64,000 nt of DNA from an uncultured Paracoccaceae bacterium. Its GTDB lineage: Bacteria; Pseudomonadota; Alphaproteobacteria; Rhodobacterales; Rhodobacteraceae. Location of the stretch: assembly GCA_947503765.1 (NCBI GenBank), contig CANNFA010000004.1, forward strand, positions 248,001 through 312,000. The letters are read 5' to 3'. The notes beneath the pieces are model-generated. The model saw only the letters and a list, made by a program, of their open reading frames with translations, was not told where the DNA came from and did not search any database. A program made the translations under genes and the position numbers. How positions within the stretch are numbered: the stretch's first letter is position 1; the number at the start of each line of letters is the position of its first letter. This document shows, piece by piece, positions 8,116 through 21,614 of the stretch.

Positions 8116-8985
8116 ATGGCTGGCGCTTACGACGATCGCGACGGGTTCATCTGGATGGATGGCAAACTGGTGCCCTGGCGCGACGCAAACGTGCATGTCC
8201 TGAGTCATGCGATGCATTATGCGTCGTCGGTGTTCGAGGGCGAGCGGTGCTATGGCGGCAAGATCTTCCTGAGCCGCAAGCACTCGGAGCGGCTGCTGTT
8301 TTCCGGCAACGAGCTGGACATGCCGATCCCCCATAGCGTCGACGAGATCGAGGCCGCGAAATACGCGGTTCTCAAGGCGAACAACCTGACGGATGCCTAT
8401 GTCCGCGCGGTCGCCTGGCGCGGCGCGGGCGAGGATATGGGCGTCTCCTCGGCGCGCAACCCGGTGCGGATGGCCGTCGCGGCGTGGGAATGGGGCGCCT
8501 ATTACGGCGACTCGAAATTCCAGGGCGCCAAGCTGGACATCTCGAAATGGAAGCGGCCCAGCCCCGAAACGATCCCGGTTCATGCCAAGGCTGCGGGTCT
8601 GTACATGATCTGCACCGCGTCGAAACACGCGGCCGAGGCCAAGGGATGCTCGGACGCGCTGTTCATGGATTTCCGCGGCCATGTCGCCGAGGCGACCGGC
8701 GCGAACATCTTCTTCGTCAAGGATGGCGAGGTGCACACGCCGCTGGCCGACTGCTTCCTGAACGGGCTGACGCGGCAGACGGTGATCGGGTTGCTGAAGG
8801 AGCGGAACGTCACCGTGCACGAGCGCCATATCGAACCGGCGGAGATGGAAGGGTTCCAGCAATGCTGGCTGACCGGCACCGCGGCAGAAGTCACGCCGGT
8901 CGGGCTGATCGGCGATTACCGGTTCGAGGTCGGCGCGCTGACCCGCGAGATCGCGCAGGATTACGAAAAGCTCGTGCGAAGCTGA
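8116..8985 (+). CDS. ilvE: Branched-chain amino acid aminotransferase
   Basis: A 289-residue fold-type IV PLP aminotransferase that interconverts Leu, Ile and Val with their 2-oxo acids. The likely PLP lysine is in 'PVHAKAAGLYMICTASK'. The family-typical 'ALFMDFRGHVAEATGANIFF' and 'CWLTGTAAEVTPV' (cofactor phosphate loop) follow. The ATG at 8116 has a GGAGGAAC ribosome site 9 bases upstream; an in-frame TTG at 8098 was not used. The promoter lies in the AT-rich gap shared with petP. Confidence 0.95.
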   Translation: MAGAYDDRDGFIWMDGKLVPWRDANVHVLSHAMHYASSVFEGERCYGGKIFLSRKHSERLLFSGNELDMPIPHSVDEIEAAKYAVLKANNLTDAYVRAVAWRGAGEDMGVSSARNPVRMAVAAWEWGAYYGDSKFQGAKLDISKWKRPSPETIPVHAKAAGLYMICTASKHAAEAKGCSDALFMDFRGHVAEATGANIFFVKDGEVHTPLADCFLNGLTRQTVIGLLKERNVTVHERHIEPAEMEGFQQCWLTGTAAEVTPVGLIGDYRFEVGALTREIAQDYEKLVRS

Positions 8986-9075
8986 CCCGTGCTACAGGCG
9001 GGTTTGGTCGCCGTGATGACGGCAAAATGCACGCGATATGCCTGATTGATGCCCGAATGGCGCATTAACCTTGTT

Positions 9076-9092
9076 TGGGGGGCAAGCCCCCG
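9076..9092. promoter_or_regulatory. GC hairpin in the leader of the gene at 9104
   Basis: GGGGG, a short GCAAG loop and CCCCC can pair 20 bases before the next start codon, and CCCCCGGAG then supplies the ribosome site. It could attenuate readthrough from ilvE or hide the ribosome site. It shares the CCCCCGGAG core with the hairpin element at 6682. Confidence 0.35.
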
Positions 9093-9103
9093 GAGCAAGG
9101 GTC

Positions 9104-9496
9104 ATGTATGCTATCAAGCGCTTCCTGTCGGTCGCGGTCATCCTGGGCACCGTGTTCTTCCTGGCGTCCATGAAGGGCGATCTGACCGGCAGCGCCGAGG
9201 TGCCCGAGATCGAGGCTCCGTCGCTGACCGTTGCCGTTGACGAGAACGGCAAGCCGACGAACCGCCCGAAGAAGGTCGATGTCGACCTGACACGGCTGTT
9301 CGGCGACAAGAACCCGCGGCTTCCGGCCTCGATGGCGAAAGAGGACGAACGCGGGTTCTTCAGCTCTTTGGCCCACGCCTTTTCCGGCGGCGATACGGCG
9401 GACAGCCCCGAGCGCATCATGCCCTCCGTGCTGCGCGGCGGCGGCGCGTTCCGGTCGGCGGGCGGCGCGGCCTTTCGCAAGGTCGTGCGGGACTGA
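9104..9496 (+). CDS. Small membrane-anchored hypothetical protein
   Basis: 130 residues, family not recognised. Residues 3-22 ('AIKRFLSVAVILGTVFFLAS') are a single N-terminal membrane segment or uncleaved signal, and the remainder is polar with no cysteine. The ATG at 9104 was chosen over an in-frame TTG at 9071 because GGAGCAAGG lies just upstream. It ends three bases before the convergent DMT transporter gene. It is probably periplasmic and anchored by the N terminus. Confidence 0.7.
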   Translation: MYAIKRFLSVAVILGTVFFLASMKGDLTGSAEVPEIEAPSLTVAVDENGKPTNRPKKVDVDLTRLFGDKNPRLPASMAKEDERGFFSSLAHAFSGGDTADSPERIMPSVLRGGGAFRSAGGAAFRKVVRD

Positions 9497-9499
9497 GGG

Positions 9500-10414
9500 T
9501 CAGCCGTTCTTGATCATGCTGCGGATCCGCTCTTCCGCCGCAGTGTCGCGGCCAAGTTTCCGCTCGCGCAGGACGATGGCGATCCCGGCCGCAACCACGA
9601 GGCCGGCACCCATCAGCATCGGCAGGGTCGGCGCCTCGTCGAAGATGAAATACCCGATGATCAGCGCCCAGATCATCGACAGGTAGGTGAACGGCGCCAG
9701 GGTGCTGGCATCGGCATAGCGGTAGCTTGCGGTCATCAGGATCTGGCCGGCGCCGCCGAACAGCCCCGCACCGATCAGCCAGACCCATTCCCAGCCGATC
9801 GGCCGGACCCAGCCGAACGGCGCGGACAGCAGGGCCAGGCAACTGGCCGTCAGGGAAAACCAGAACACGATCGCCTCGGTCCGTTCCGTGGCGGACATCG
9901 CCTTGATGAAGATCTGTGCAAGCGCGGCAAGGGCGGCAGAGGCCAGCGTCACCAGTGCGCCGATCCGGGCCGCGCCGCCAAGGTCGAGGCTTAGCTGCGG
10001 CCACATCACCACCACAACGCCCAACAGGCCGACGGCGACGGCGGAAATGCGGAACAGCCGGATCCGTTCGCCCAGGAACAGGGCCGCGAAGACCACGATC
10101 AGGATCGGGGTGGCGAACCGGATCGCGGTGGCTTCGGGCAGCGGCAGAAGTTTGAGCCCGAGAAACCCGAGCGCCATGGCCAAGCTGCCGACGATACCGC
10201 GCACCGCGTGACCGGCCAAGCTGTTCACCCGCAGGCCGGAGGCCAGCTCGCCGCGAATCCATAGCCAGGCGACGATCACCGGCAGCGCGCAGAAGGCGCG
10301 AAAGAACACGGTCTCTCCCGAAGGGATGCGGTCGGCGGCCTTGACGAGACTTTGCATCACGACAAAGACCGACACCGCAGAGACCATCAACGCTATACCG
10401 TGCAGGGATTTCAT
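9500..10414 (-). CDS. DMT-superfamily (EamA) transporter
   Basis: A 304-residue inner-membrane protein with about ten hydrophobic segments arranged as two EamA repeats, starting 'HGIALMVSAVSVFVVMQSL' and ending near 'AGLVVAAGIAIVLRERKLG'. Conserved features are 'ETVFFRAFCALP' in the first repeat and 'YRYADASTLAPFTYLSMIWA' in the second. It probably exports or takes up a small metabolite, not predictable from sequence. The ATG at 10414 was chosen over an in-frame TTG four codons upstream. Confidence 0.88.
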   Translation of the reverse strand: MKSLHGIALMVSAVSVFVVMQSLVKAADRIPSGETVFFRAFCALPVIVAWLWIRGELASGLRVNSLAGHAVRGIVGSLAMALGFLGLKLLPLPEATAIRFATPILIVVFAALFLGERIRLFRISAVAVGLLGVVVVMWPQLSLDLGGAARIGALVTLASAALAALAQIFIKAMSATERTEAIVFWFSLTASCLALLSAPFGWVRPIGWEWVWLIGAGLFGGAGQILMTASYRYADASTLAPFTYLSMIWALIIGYFIFDEAPTLPMLMGAGLVVAAGIAIVLRERKLGRDTAAEERIRSMIKNG

Positions 10415-10491
10415 GGCGAACCGCAACGAGGTGACGGATCCGCCTTACCAGTGCCGCACGGCAAAGCCCATATGGCCGGGGCCGGAACGCC

Positions 10492-10689
10492 TCAGGCGCG
10501 GTGCCCGCGTTCGATCCGAAGATAGTGGCGGATGCGCGCGCTGTCCGCCCCGTCCCGGTTGCTGCGGCGGGTCAGCGACTTGACGATCGGGTGGCCTGCC
10601 TCGCCGCCAAGCACCCGGTCGAGCCGGGCATAGGCGCTCAGGCGGCCGGTCGTTCTTTGCCGTTCGCGGTCGATCATGGTTCTGGACAT
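10492..10689 (-). CDS. Small basic hypothetical protein
   Basis: 65 residues, rich in Arg, no hydrophobic segment, not recognised. The reason to believe it is the strong AGGAGG site placed 8 bases before the ATG at 10689. It lies between queG and the DMT transporter on the same strand, with about 75 bases on either side. It could be a small nucleic-acid-binding or regulatory protein, but nothing in the sequence proves that. Confidence 0.5.
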   Translation of the reverse strand: MSRTMIDRERQRTTGRLSAYARLDRVLGGEAGHPIVKSLTRRSNRDGADSARIRHYLRIERGHRA

Positions 10690-10764
10690 GCGCGGATCCT
10701 CCTCTGCCGGCATGTGCGGAATATAGGCGTCGGCCCGTCCTGAAACCACCCTGCGGCGAGCGGT

Positions 10765-11871
10765 TCAAACCTGCTGCAACCGTTCCATGGCCCAGCGCGC
10801 GGCGTCGCGGACGGTCTCATCGGGATCCTCGGTCAGCGCCTGCGCCGCTGGCAGAAGCGCAGGTGTGCCGGAATTCCCGATTGCATACAGCACGTTGCGC
10901 ACGAACCGGTCGCGGCCGATCCGCTTGACCGGCGAGCCGGAGAACCGCGCGCGGAACGCCGCATCGTCCAGCCGCGACAATTCCGCCAGGTCGGGCGCCA
11001 GCAGATCCTCGCGTGCGTCCAGCCGCGCGTCGCGCCCGGCACGGGCGAACTTGTTCCACGGGCAGATCGCCAGGCAATCGTCGCAGCCATAGATGCGGTT
11101 GCCCATCCGGGCACGCAGTTCGGGGTCGACAGGGCCGGCATGTTCGATGGTCAGGTACGAGATGCAGCGCCGCGCATCCAGCTGGAACGGCGCCGGAAAG
11201 GCGCCGGTCGGGCAGATGTCGAGACAGGCGGTGCAGTTGCCGCAATGCTCCTCTGCCGGGGTGTCCGGCGGAAGATCGAGCGTGGTGAAGATCGCGCCGA
11301 GGAAGAACCAGTTGCCAAGCTCGCGTGACAGCAGGTTCGTGTGCTTGCCCTGCCAGCCCAGCCCGGCCGCCGCCGCCAGCGGCTTTTCCATCACCGGCGC
11401 CGTGTCCACGAATACTTTGATTTCAGGGGATTCGGCCTGTGCACCGGGCGGCAGCTTGATCCACTTTTTCGTCTCGGCGTCGCGGTATCCGCCCTTGCGC
11501 ACCGTCTCGATCATCCAGCGCCCCAGGCTCTTGAGCCGCTTCTTGACGACATCGTGGTAATCGCGGCCCTGTGCATAGACGGAAATCGCGCCCTTGTCGG
11601 GCTGCTCCAGGATCGCCAGCGGATCGGTTTCGGGCGTATAGGTCTCGGCCAGCATGAGGACGGAGCGTGCTTCGGGCCACAGCGCCGCCGGGTTGCCGCG
11701 CCAGCCCATCCGCTCTGCCATCCAGCCCATCTGCCCGTGCCGGCCCTTTGCGACATAGGCGGCAAGCCGCTCCGCCGCCTCGGGCACGGCATCGGGGCGG
11801 GCGATACGGGCCCTGGCGAATCCCTCCGCCAGCGCCTGCCGAACGATCAGATCCTTCAACTCGGCGGACAT
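10765..11871 (-). CDS. queG: Epoxyqueuosine reductase
   Basis: A 368-residue QueG, the cobalamin and iron-sulfur enzyme for the last step of queuosine synthesis at tRNA position 34. Both 4Fe-4S motifs are seen: '[16 protein letters not shown]' and '[14 protein letters not shown]'. Upstream are '[20 protein letters not shown]' and '[18 protein letters not shown]', and a HEAT-like tail ends the protein. The ATG at 11871 (MSAELKDL) begins the family-typical N terminus; an earlier in-frame start adds only an Arg-rich leader. Cytoplasmic. Confidence 0.95.
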   Translation of the reverse strand: MSAELKDLIVRQALAEGFARARIARPDAVPEAAERLAAYVAKGRHGQMGWMAERMGWRGNPAALWPEARSVLMLAETYTPETDPLAILEQPDKGAISVYAQGRDYHDVVKKRLKSLGRWMIETVRKGGYRDAETKKWIKLPPGAQAESPEIKVFVDTAPVMEKPLAAAAGLGWQGKHTNLLSRELGNWFFLGAIFTTLDLPPDTPAEEHCGNCTACLDICPTGAFPAPFQLDARRCISYLTIEHAGPVDPELRARMGNRIYGCDDCLAICPWNKFARAGRDARLDAREDLLAPDLAELSRLDDAAFRARFSGSPVKRIGRDRFVRNVLYAIGNSGTPALLPAAQALTEDPDETVRDAARWAMERLQQV

Positions 11872-11940
11872 GGCGCGTGCCGTGCGGGTTCTTCGGCAGG
11901 GCATAGCCCAAGTAGCAGGCTCCGCCCGCGCCGGCAGTCC

Positions 11941-12606
11941 TCAGAAATCGAGATCGGCATAATGCTGCGGCGGCGGGAATCCCGGCACCTGGTCGGCAAG
12001 GATCGAACGGAAGGCCGGGCGCGACTTGATCTTGGCATACCAGTCCTTGACGCTGGTGTTGCGGTTCCAGTCCACGTCCGAGATGTAGTCGAGGCAGGAC
12101 AGATGCGCCGCGGCGGCGAAATCGGCCAGCGTCATCACGTCGCCCGCCAGCCAGCGCCGCTGGTCCAGCAGCCAGCCGAGATAATCGAGGTGATACTTGA
12201 TCTTCTGCGCACCCGACTTGACGTTGCGGCTTTCGGGATAACCCTGGCCCATGAGCTTCTTGTTCACCCGTTCGTAAAGCAGTTTCGACGTGACTTCCTG
12301 GTGGAACTTGTCGTCGAACCACATCACCAGCCGCCGCACCTCGTGCCGGGCCTTGGGATCGCGCGGCATCAGCGCGGGGTCGGGGTGCATTTCCTCGATG
12401 TATTCGCAGATCGGGCCGCTCTCGGCCATGGTCAGGCCGTTCATCTTCAGGACCGGCACCTTGCCGGCCGGATTGCGGCGCAGGAAATCGGGATCCTGTT
12501 CCCAGTACCGCTCTTCCACGAGTTCGACCTCGAGCTTCTTTTCCCCGAGGGACAGGCGGACCTTGCGGCAGAACGGCGAGAGCGGGACGTGGAAAAGGCG
12601 GATCAT
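11941..12606 (-). CDS. Glutathione S-transferase family protein
   Basis: About 221 residues. The N-terminal thioredoxin-like half begins 'MIRLFHVPLSPFCRKVRL', with Ser/Cys at the usual glutathione position, and carries 'NPAGKVPVLKMNGLTMAESG', the conserved cis-Pro and Glu-Ser glutathione-binding region. The C-terminal half is helical. An in-frame ATG five codons upstream (12621) is an alternative start. The substrate is unknown. It precedes queG on the same strand with a 69-base gap. Confidence 0.9.
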   Translation of the reverse strand: MIRLFHVPLSPFCRKVRLSLGEKKLEVELVEERYWEQDPDFLRRNPAGKVPVLKMNGLTMAESGPICEYIEEMHPDPALMPRDPKARHEVRRLVMWFDDKFHQEVTSKLLYERVNKKLMGQGYPESRNVKSGAQKIKYHLDYLGWLLDQRRWLAGDVMTLADFAAAAHLSCLDYISDVDWNRNTSVKDWYAKIKSRPAFRSILADQVPGFPPPQHYADLDF

Positions 12607-12660
12607 GGCTGCGGTTTTCATTGGGATGCCGCGCATCAATGCCGCGAAGTGCGCCCGAGT

Positions 12661-13371
12661 TCAACTCTCGAAACAGGCGGCGCGTCCATCTGCGCGGATC
12701 GTCGCGGCCCCGTCGCGGATCGCGCCGGCGCGCCGGCGCATGGCGGCCGTCGGCACAGAGGCCGAGCGGCTCTTGGGGCTGGGCAGCACCGCGGCAAGAT
12801 GCGCGGCCTGCGTCGCGCTGAGCGCCGAGGCGGGAATCCCGAAATAATGCCGCGCGGCGGATTCGATCCCGAACACGCCTTCGTCGAATTCGATCATGTT
12901 CAGGTAGACTTCGAGGATGCGCCGTTTCGGCCAGATCGCCTCCATCGCCGGGGTGATGCCGGCCTCAAGCGCCTTGCGCAGCCACGATCGCCCCTGCCAG
13001 AGATAGACGTTCTTGACCACCTGCTGGCTGATGGTCGAGGCGCCGCGATTGCCGCCGCTGGCAATGGCGGCGCGGATCGCCTTGATGTCGAAGCCCCAGT
13101 GCAGACAGAAATTCGCGTCTTCGGCGGCGACGACGGACCGCGCCATGACCGGGGCGATCCGGTCCATGTCGACCCATTCATGCTCCACCCCGCCCAGTCG
13201 CCGGCCTTCGGACAGCATGTAGACGGTCGTCGGCGGATTGACGAAGGCGAAGAGGGCGATAAGGCTCAGGACCAGCATGACGCCCACTAGGCACAGCCGC
13301 AGCGTCCAGCGCAACACAAAGCGCACCGGCCGGATGTGCCGCCTGGGTTTCGCCTTCGTTTTCCGCGCCAT
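12661..13371 (-). CDS. mtgA: Monofunctional biosynthetic peptidoglycan transglycosylase
   Basis: A 236-residue GT51 enzyme that polymerises lipid II into glycan strands on the outer face of the inner membrane. It has a basic N terminus, then one membrane segment (~15-45, 'FVLRWTLRLCLVGVMLVLSLIALFAFV'-type). The catalytic Glu is in 'VVAAEDANFCLHWGF', followed by 'GASTISQQVVKNVYLW' and 'KRRILEVYLNMIEF'. There is no transpeptidase domain. The ATG at 13371 (MARKTKAKPRR) fits family length; upstream in-frame codons look non-coding. Confidence 0.95.
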   Translation of the reverse strand: MARKTKAKPRRHIRPVRFVLRWTLRLCLVGVMLVLSLIALFAFVNPPTTVYMLSEGRRLGGVEHEWVDMDRIAPVMARSVVAAEDANFCLHWGFDIKAIRAAIASGGNRGASTISQQVVKNVYLWQGRSWLRKALEAGITPAMEAIWPKRRILEVYLNMIEFDEGVFGIESAARHYFGIPASALSATQAAHLAAVLPSPKSRSASVPTAAMRRRAGAIRDGAATIRADGRAACFES

Positions 13372-13473
13372 GGCGCAAGGCAAAGCATGCACCCGCAGCC
13401 CGGTCAAGACGCGCTGCCGGGCCGGCATGACGCGCCGCCGCGCATGGGTGGAAATGCAACGGCGGCGGCCGGA

Positions 13474-18008
<4,535 letters not shown>

Positions 18009-18012
<4 letters not shown>

Positions 18013-18197
18013 CCGGTATCGTCTCCCTCGGCAACATGCCGGTTGGCTGTTTCGTAATCCCTGGCGGCGATGCGTCGATGATCGCCCGCCAGCGCGTATC
18101 CGTCCGGGCAGCGGTCGGCATAGACCTCGCGGTTCAGCACCGCGCCGCCGCCACCGTCACTTCCTCGCACAGGCAATCTGCCGTGCCGCATGTTCAT
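18009..18197 (-). CDS. Small hypothetical gene coupled to gltB
   Basis: 62 codons, not recognised. Its ATG at 18197 overlaps the stop of the upstream hydrolase-fold gene (ATGA) and its stop overlaps the gltB ATG (ATGA), so it bridges the two with no spare base. The product has a Gly-rich stretch (residues 15-18), a single Cys in 'YADRCPDGYALAG', and a basic/acidic tail 'RDYETANRHVAEGDD'. No hydrophobic segment is seen. It may encode a real small protein or serve mainly to carry ribosomes into gltB. Confidence 0.55.
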
Positions 18198-19042
18198 GCC
18201 CCGCTTTCGGTCATGTCGGGCGTGACCATCGGCGCGCCGCCGGGTCCTACCGACAGCTCGGGATGCGCAGGCTGATAGCCTTCGCGGCGCTGGACGATGA
18301 AGGACCGGCCGAGAAAGGATTTCACCAGCGCCTGCCGGACCGCGCGGGGTTTCTGGGCGATGGCCAGATCGACGACGCGCCCCAGCATCCGCCGTTTCTG
18401 CAAGACGGGCGCGATGTTGTGGGATTGCCCCGCAAAGATCAGGTGATTGATCCGGCCGCTCCTGCGCCACGGGAACCGCAGCCAGTGCCGCGCTTCCCAG
18501 GCGTTGTCGCCGTGGAACAGGAAATAGGTCGTGTCGCCGGCATCCAGCGCCCCGATATCCGGGTAGGGCCAGGTGTCGATGCCCTCGGCAAAACCCGCCC
18601 ATCGGGTTTCCTCGGGCACCCGGTCCGGCTTGATCGAGAATTGCGGCGCAAAGGCGATGGCGGTGTCCACCGCGATCAGATCCGGCAGGATCAGTGCCGC
18701 ATATCCGCCCATCGCGCTTCCCAGCGTCACCACGGATGTGATGCCGTTCTGCGCGCGGTAGTCTTCGATCAGGCGCACCATCTCGGCGGCGACGCCGGGC
18801 CCGTTCATCCAGCTGCGGCTGCGATCGGCCAGAAACAGCACATGGTTCCGCCCGCCAGCCGAGGCGGGGGTTACGAATTCGGGGGGCGGAATGTCGTGCT
18901 GCGGCCGCCCGGCACCGGACAGCGCGACGACGAGGCGCCTGCCGTTTCCGGGCAGCGCATGGGCCACGACGGTGCCCGCGGCCTCCAGTTGCCGCGGCTC
19001 GGCGAGTGCGATTTCCAGCGGTTCGGTCATGGTCATGTCCAT
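18194..19042 (-). CDS. Alpha/beta-hydrolase-fold protein with altered nucleophile site
   Basis: 282 residues. The central part resembles accessory alpha/beta hydrolases: a beta strand then 'VVTLGSAMGGYAAL' at the nucleophile elbow (residues ~104-117), an Asp in 'FLFHGDNAWEARHWL' and a His in 'LIFAGQSHNIAPVL'. Where related proteins have G-x-S-x-G with Ser as nucleophile, this one reads G-S-A-M-G, Ala at residue 110 (codon GCG). It may therefore be inactive or use Ser109 differently. No signal peptide. It lies between gltD and gltB on the same strand, so co-transcription with glutamate synthase is likely. Start at 19042 or 19030. Confidence 0.75.
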   Translation of the reverse strand: MDMTMTEPLEIALAEPRQLEAAGTVVAHALPGNGRRLVVALSGAGRPQHDIPPPEFVTPASAGGRNHVLFLADRSRSWMNGPGVAAEMVRLIEDYRAQNGITSVVTLGSAMGGYAALILPDLIAVDTAIAFAPQFSIKPDRVPEETRWAGFAEGIDTWPYPDIGALDAGDTTYFLFHGDNAWEARHWLRFPWRRSGRINHLIFAGQSHNIAPVLQKRRMLGRVVDLAIAQKPRAVRQALVKSFLGRSFIVQRREGYQPAHPELSVGPGGAPMVTPDMTESGA

Positions 19043-19098
19043 TCATGCAGGTGACGTGCATGCGCGCACGGGGTGCGATGCTCGTCCATGCGCGCCCC

Positions 19099-20532
19099 CT
19101 ATTCTGCGGCGATCCGGGCCGGGATATCCAGATAATTCAGGATCGCGCCGGCCGCCTCGCGCCCGTCGCGGATCGCCCAGACCACCAGGCTGGCACCGCG
19201 CACGATATCGCCGGCGGCATAGACCCCGTCGATGCTGGTGGCATGGGTGCGGAAATCGGCCAGGACCGTGCCCCAGCGCGTCACCTCCAGACCCTCGGCG
19301 CCCCAGAGTTTCGGCAGATCCTCCGGCTCGAACCCCAGCGCCATGATCACCAGATCGGCATCGTCGACGTAATCCGCGCCCTCGACGATCTCGGGGCTCT
19401 GGCGGCCGCTGGGATCGGGTGCGCCAAGCCGCATGCGCTGGATCATCACGCTTTCGACCGTGTCGCCGGAAAAGCCCCGGGGCGCGGTGAGCCAGACGAA
19501 CTCGACACCCTCCTCTTCGGCATTGGCAACCTCGCGCAATGAACCGGGCATGTTCCCGCGGTCGCGGCGGTACAGGCATTTGACGCTTTGCGCCCCCTGC
19601 CGGATCGCCGTGCGCACGCAATCCATCGCCGTGTCGCCGCCGCCGATCACCACCACCTTCTTGCCGGCCGCGTTCAACTCGCCCGAGTCGAACTCCTCGA
19701 CCTCGTCGCCGAACCCCTTGCGGTTCGATGCGGTCAGGTAGTCGATGGCGCGCACGATCCCCGCCGCGCCGACCCCCGGTGCCTGAAGCGCGCGGGACTT
19801 GTAGACACCGGTGGCGATCAGCACGGCGTCGTGCTTGCCGCGGATCGCCTCGAAGGAAATATCCGCTCCGACAGTGCAGTTCAGCGCCATGTCCACGCCG
19901 CCCTGCGCCAGTTGGTCGACACGTTTCATCACCACGTCCTTTTCCAGCTTGAAGCCGGGAATGCCGTAGGTCATCAGCCCGCCCGCGCGGTCGTTTCGAT
20001 CATAGACCGTCACCTGCACGCCCGCGCGCCGCAGCGCGTCGGCGGCGGCAAGCCCGCCCGGTCCGGCGCCGATGATCCCCACCGATTCCGTGCGTTCACG
20101 GGCGGGTCTGATCGGCTTGACCCAGCCCATTTCCCACGCCGTGTCGGTAATGTATTTCTCGACCGCGCCGATGGTCACGGTGCCGTGCCCGGCCTGCTCG
20201 ATCACGCAATTCCCCTCGCACAGTCGGTCCTGCGGACAGATCCGGCCGCAAATCTCGGGAAAGGTGTTGGTCGCCTGGCTCAGCTCGTAGGCTTCCTGCA
20301 GGCGTCCCTCGGCCGTCAGCTTGAGCCAGTCGGGGATGTTGTTGTGCAGCGGGCAATGCGTCTGGCAATAGGGCACGCCGCATTGACTGCACCGCGCGGC
20401 TTGCTGCGCTGCCTTCTCATGCGCGTATTCTCGGTAGATTTCGCCAAAATCGCGGTTGCGCAGGTCCGGCGCACGCTTTTCCGGCATGTCCCGGTCGACG
20501 GTCACGAATTTCAGCATCGGTTGGTCGGACAT
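19099..20532 (-). CDS. gltD: Glutamate synthase small subunit
   Basis: 477 residues, normal for the beta subunit that passes electrons from NADPH to GltB. The N-terminal iron-sulfur region has 'CSQCGVPYCQTHCPLHNNIP' and 'CGRICPQDRLCEGNC'. The FAD site is 'GIIGAGPGGLAAADALRRAG' and the NADPH site 'VVVIGGGDTAMDCVRTA'. The ATG at 20532 (MSDQPMLKF) was chosen over an in-frame start six codons upstream. It is first in an apparent operon gltD - hydrolase-like - small gene - gltB, reverse of the common gltB-gltD order. Confidence 0.96.
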   Translation of the reverse strand: MSDQPMLKFVTVDRDMPEKRAPDLRNRDFGEIYREYAHEKAAQQAARCSQCGVPYCQTHCPLHNNIPDWLKLTAEGRLQEAYELSQATNTFPEICGRICPQDRLCEGNCVIEQAGHGTVTIGAVEKYITDTAWEMGWVKPIRPARERTESVGIIGAGPGGLAAADALRRAGVQVTVYDRNDRAGGLMTYGIPGFKLEKDVVMKRVDQLAQGGVDMALNCTVGADISFEAIRGKHDAVLIATGVYKSRALQAPGVGAAGIVRAIDYLTASNRKGFGDEVEEFDSGELNAAGKKVVVIGGGDTAMDCVRTAIRQGAQSVKCLYRRDRGNMPGSLREVANAEEEGVEFVWLTAPRGFSGDTVESVMIQRMRLGAPDPSGRQSPEIVEGADYVDDADLVIMALGFEPEDLPKLWGAEGLEVTRWGTVLADFRTHATSIDGVYAAGDIVRGASLVVWAIRDGREAAGAILNYLDIPARIAAE

Positions 20533-20752
20533 GGGGCGGGACCCTTTCAAGGTGTCGGGTGCGCACCTATACGGAGGCTTTCGTAAAAAATAAAGTCATA
20601 TATACTGACCTTATGCGGATTATTTTCCAACCTGTTTCCGCAGTGCGTGGAAGCTTACGATAAACCAAGACAGCAATACTTACCTAAATACTGCCTTTCC
20701 CCGACTCGGCAAGTGGCTAGGTTGGCCGGGTCGAATCACGCAGGTGCGGAAC
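20533..20752. other. AT-rich divergent spacer between gltD and uppP
   Basis: About 220 bases with clearly higher A/T than the neighbours, especially 20580-20635. It must hold the promoters of the glutamate synthase operon (leftward) and of uppP (rightward). I see no convincing operator palindrome. Confidence 0.5.
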
Positions 20753-21556
20753 ATGCCTCTTCTTCATCTTCTGCTCATCGCCCTGGTTCAGGGATTGACG
20801 GAATTCCTGCCGGTGTCGTCGTCCGGGCACCTGATCCTGATTCCGAACCTGACGGGTCTTGCCGATCAGGGGCAGGTCATCGACGTGGCCGTTCATGTCG
20901 GCACGCTTTGCGCGGTCGTGCTCTATTTCTGGTCCGATGTGCGGCTTGCACTGTCCGGGATTCCGCGATTGCTGCGCGGCAGGGTCGACAGCCCCGGCGC
21001 CGGGCTGGCGCTCTGTCTGGTCATTGGCACCGTCCCGGTGGTCCTAGCGGGCCTGGCACTGAAACTGACCGGGCTGGATGCGGCGATGCGATCGACCGCG
21101 GTGATCGGGTGGACGATGCTGATCTTTGGCGTGGTGCTTTATTTTGCCGACAGGTTCAGCGCCGCCGCGAAGCCGGCCGAGTTCTGGACGATCCGCGATG
21201 CGTTCATCATGGGTCTGTGGCAAGCCGTGGCGCTGATCCCGGGGACATCGCGGTCAGGCATCACGATCACGGCGGCGCGGTTCCTTGGGTATCAGCGTCC
21301 CGGCGCGGCGCGCCTCGCGATGCTGATGTCGATCCCGACGATTCTGGCCTCTGGCCTTCTGCTGGGGGCCGAGGTCGCGGCGCGTGCCGACATGGCCGCA
21401 GCGCGGGACGCCGCCATTGCCGCCGCCTTCTCCTTCATCGCGGCGCTGTTCGCATTGTGGTTCATGATGCAGTTGCTGAAGAGTGTCAGCTTCACACCCT
21501 ATGTCATCTACCGCGTGCTCCTCGGGGTGGTCCTGCTATACATTGCCTATGGTTGA
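20753..21556 (+). CDS. uppP: Undecaprenyl-diphosphate phosphatase
   Basis: 267 residues, integral membrane BacA/UppP. It removes a phosphate from undecaprenyl diphosphate so the carrier lipid can be reused in cell-wall synthesis. Signature motifs are 'QGLTEFLPVSSSGHLIL' near the N terminus and 'PGTSRSGITITAARFLG' in the second half. Several hydrophobic helices complete it. The ATG at 20753 was preferred to an in-frame GTG three codons upstream. It converges on flgD. Confidence 0.96.
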   Translation: MPLLHLLLIALVQGLTEFLPVSSSGHLILIPNLTGLADQGQVIDVAVHVGTLCAVVLYFWSDVRLALSGIPRLLRGRVDSPGAGLALCLVIGTVPVVLAGLALKLTGLDAAMRSTAVIGWTMLIFGVVLYFADRFSAAAKPAEFWTIRDAFIMGLWQAVALIPGTSRSGITITAARFLGYQRPGAARLAMLMSIPTILASGLLLGAEVAARADMAAARDAAIAAAFSFIAALFALWFMMQLLKSVSFTPYVIYRVLLGVVLLYIAYG

Positions 21557-21565
21557 CGCGGATTC

Positions 21566-21598
21566 GGTGTGCCGGACCAATCCAAGGCCGGCGGCACC
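21566..21598. terminator. Possible bidirectional hairpin between uppP and flgD
   Basis: GGTGTGCCGG (21566-21575) can pair with the sequence at 21588-21598, giving about ten pairs with one bulge and a 12-base loop. It lies in a convergent gap. There is no T run on either side, so it would be a weak terminator. Confidence 0.35.
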
Positions 21599-21614
21599 AA
21601 CCACGCCTCGCCCA

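Noticed and set aside
11341-13290. Long + strand open frame over queG, the GST gene and mtgA
   Set aside because: It crosses three well-supported minus-strand genes and has no recognisable domain.
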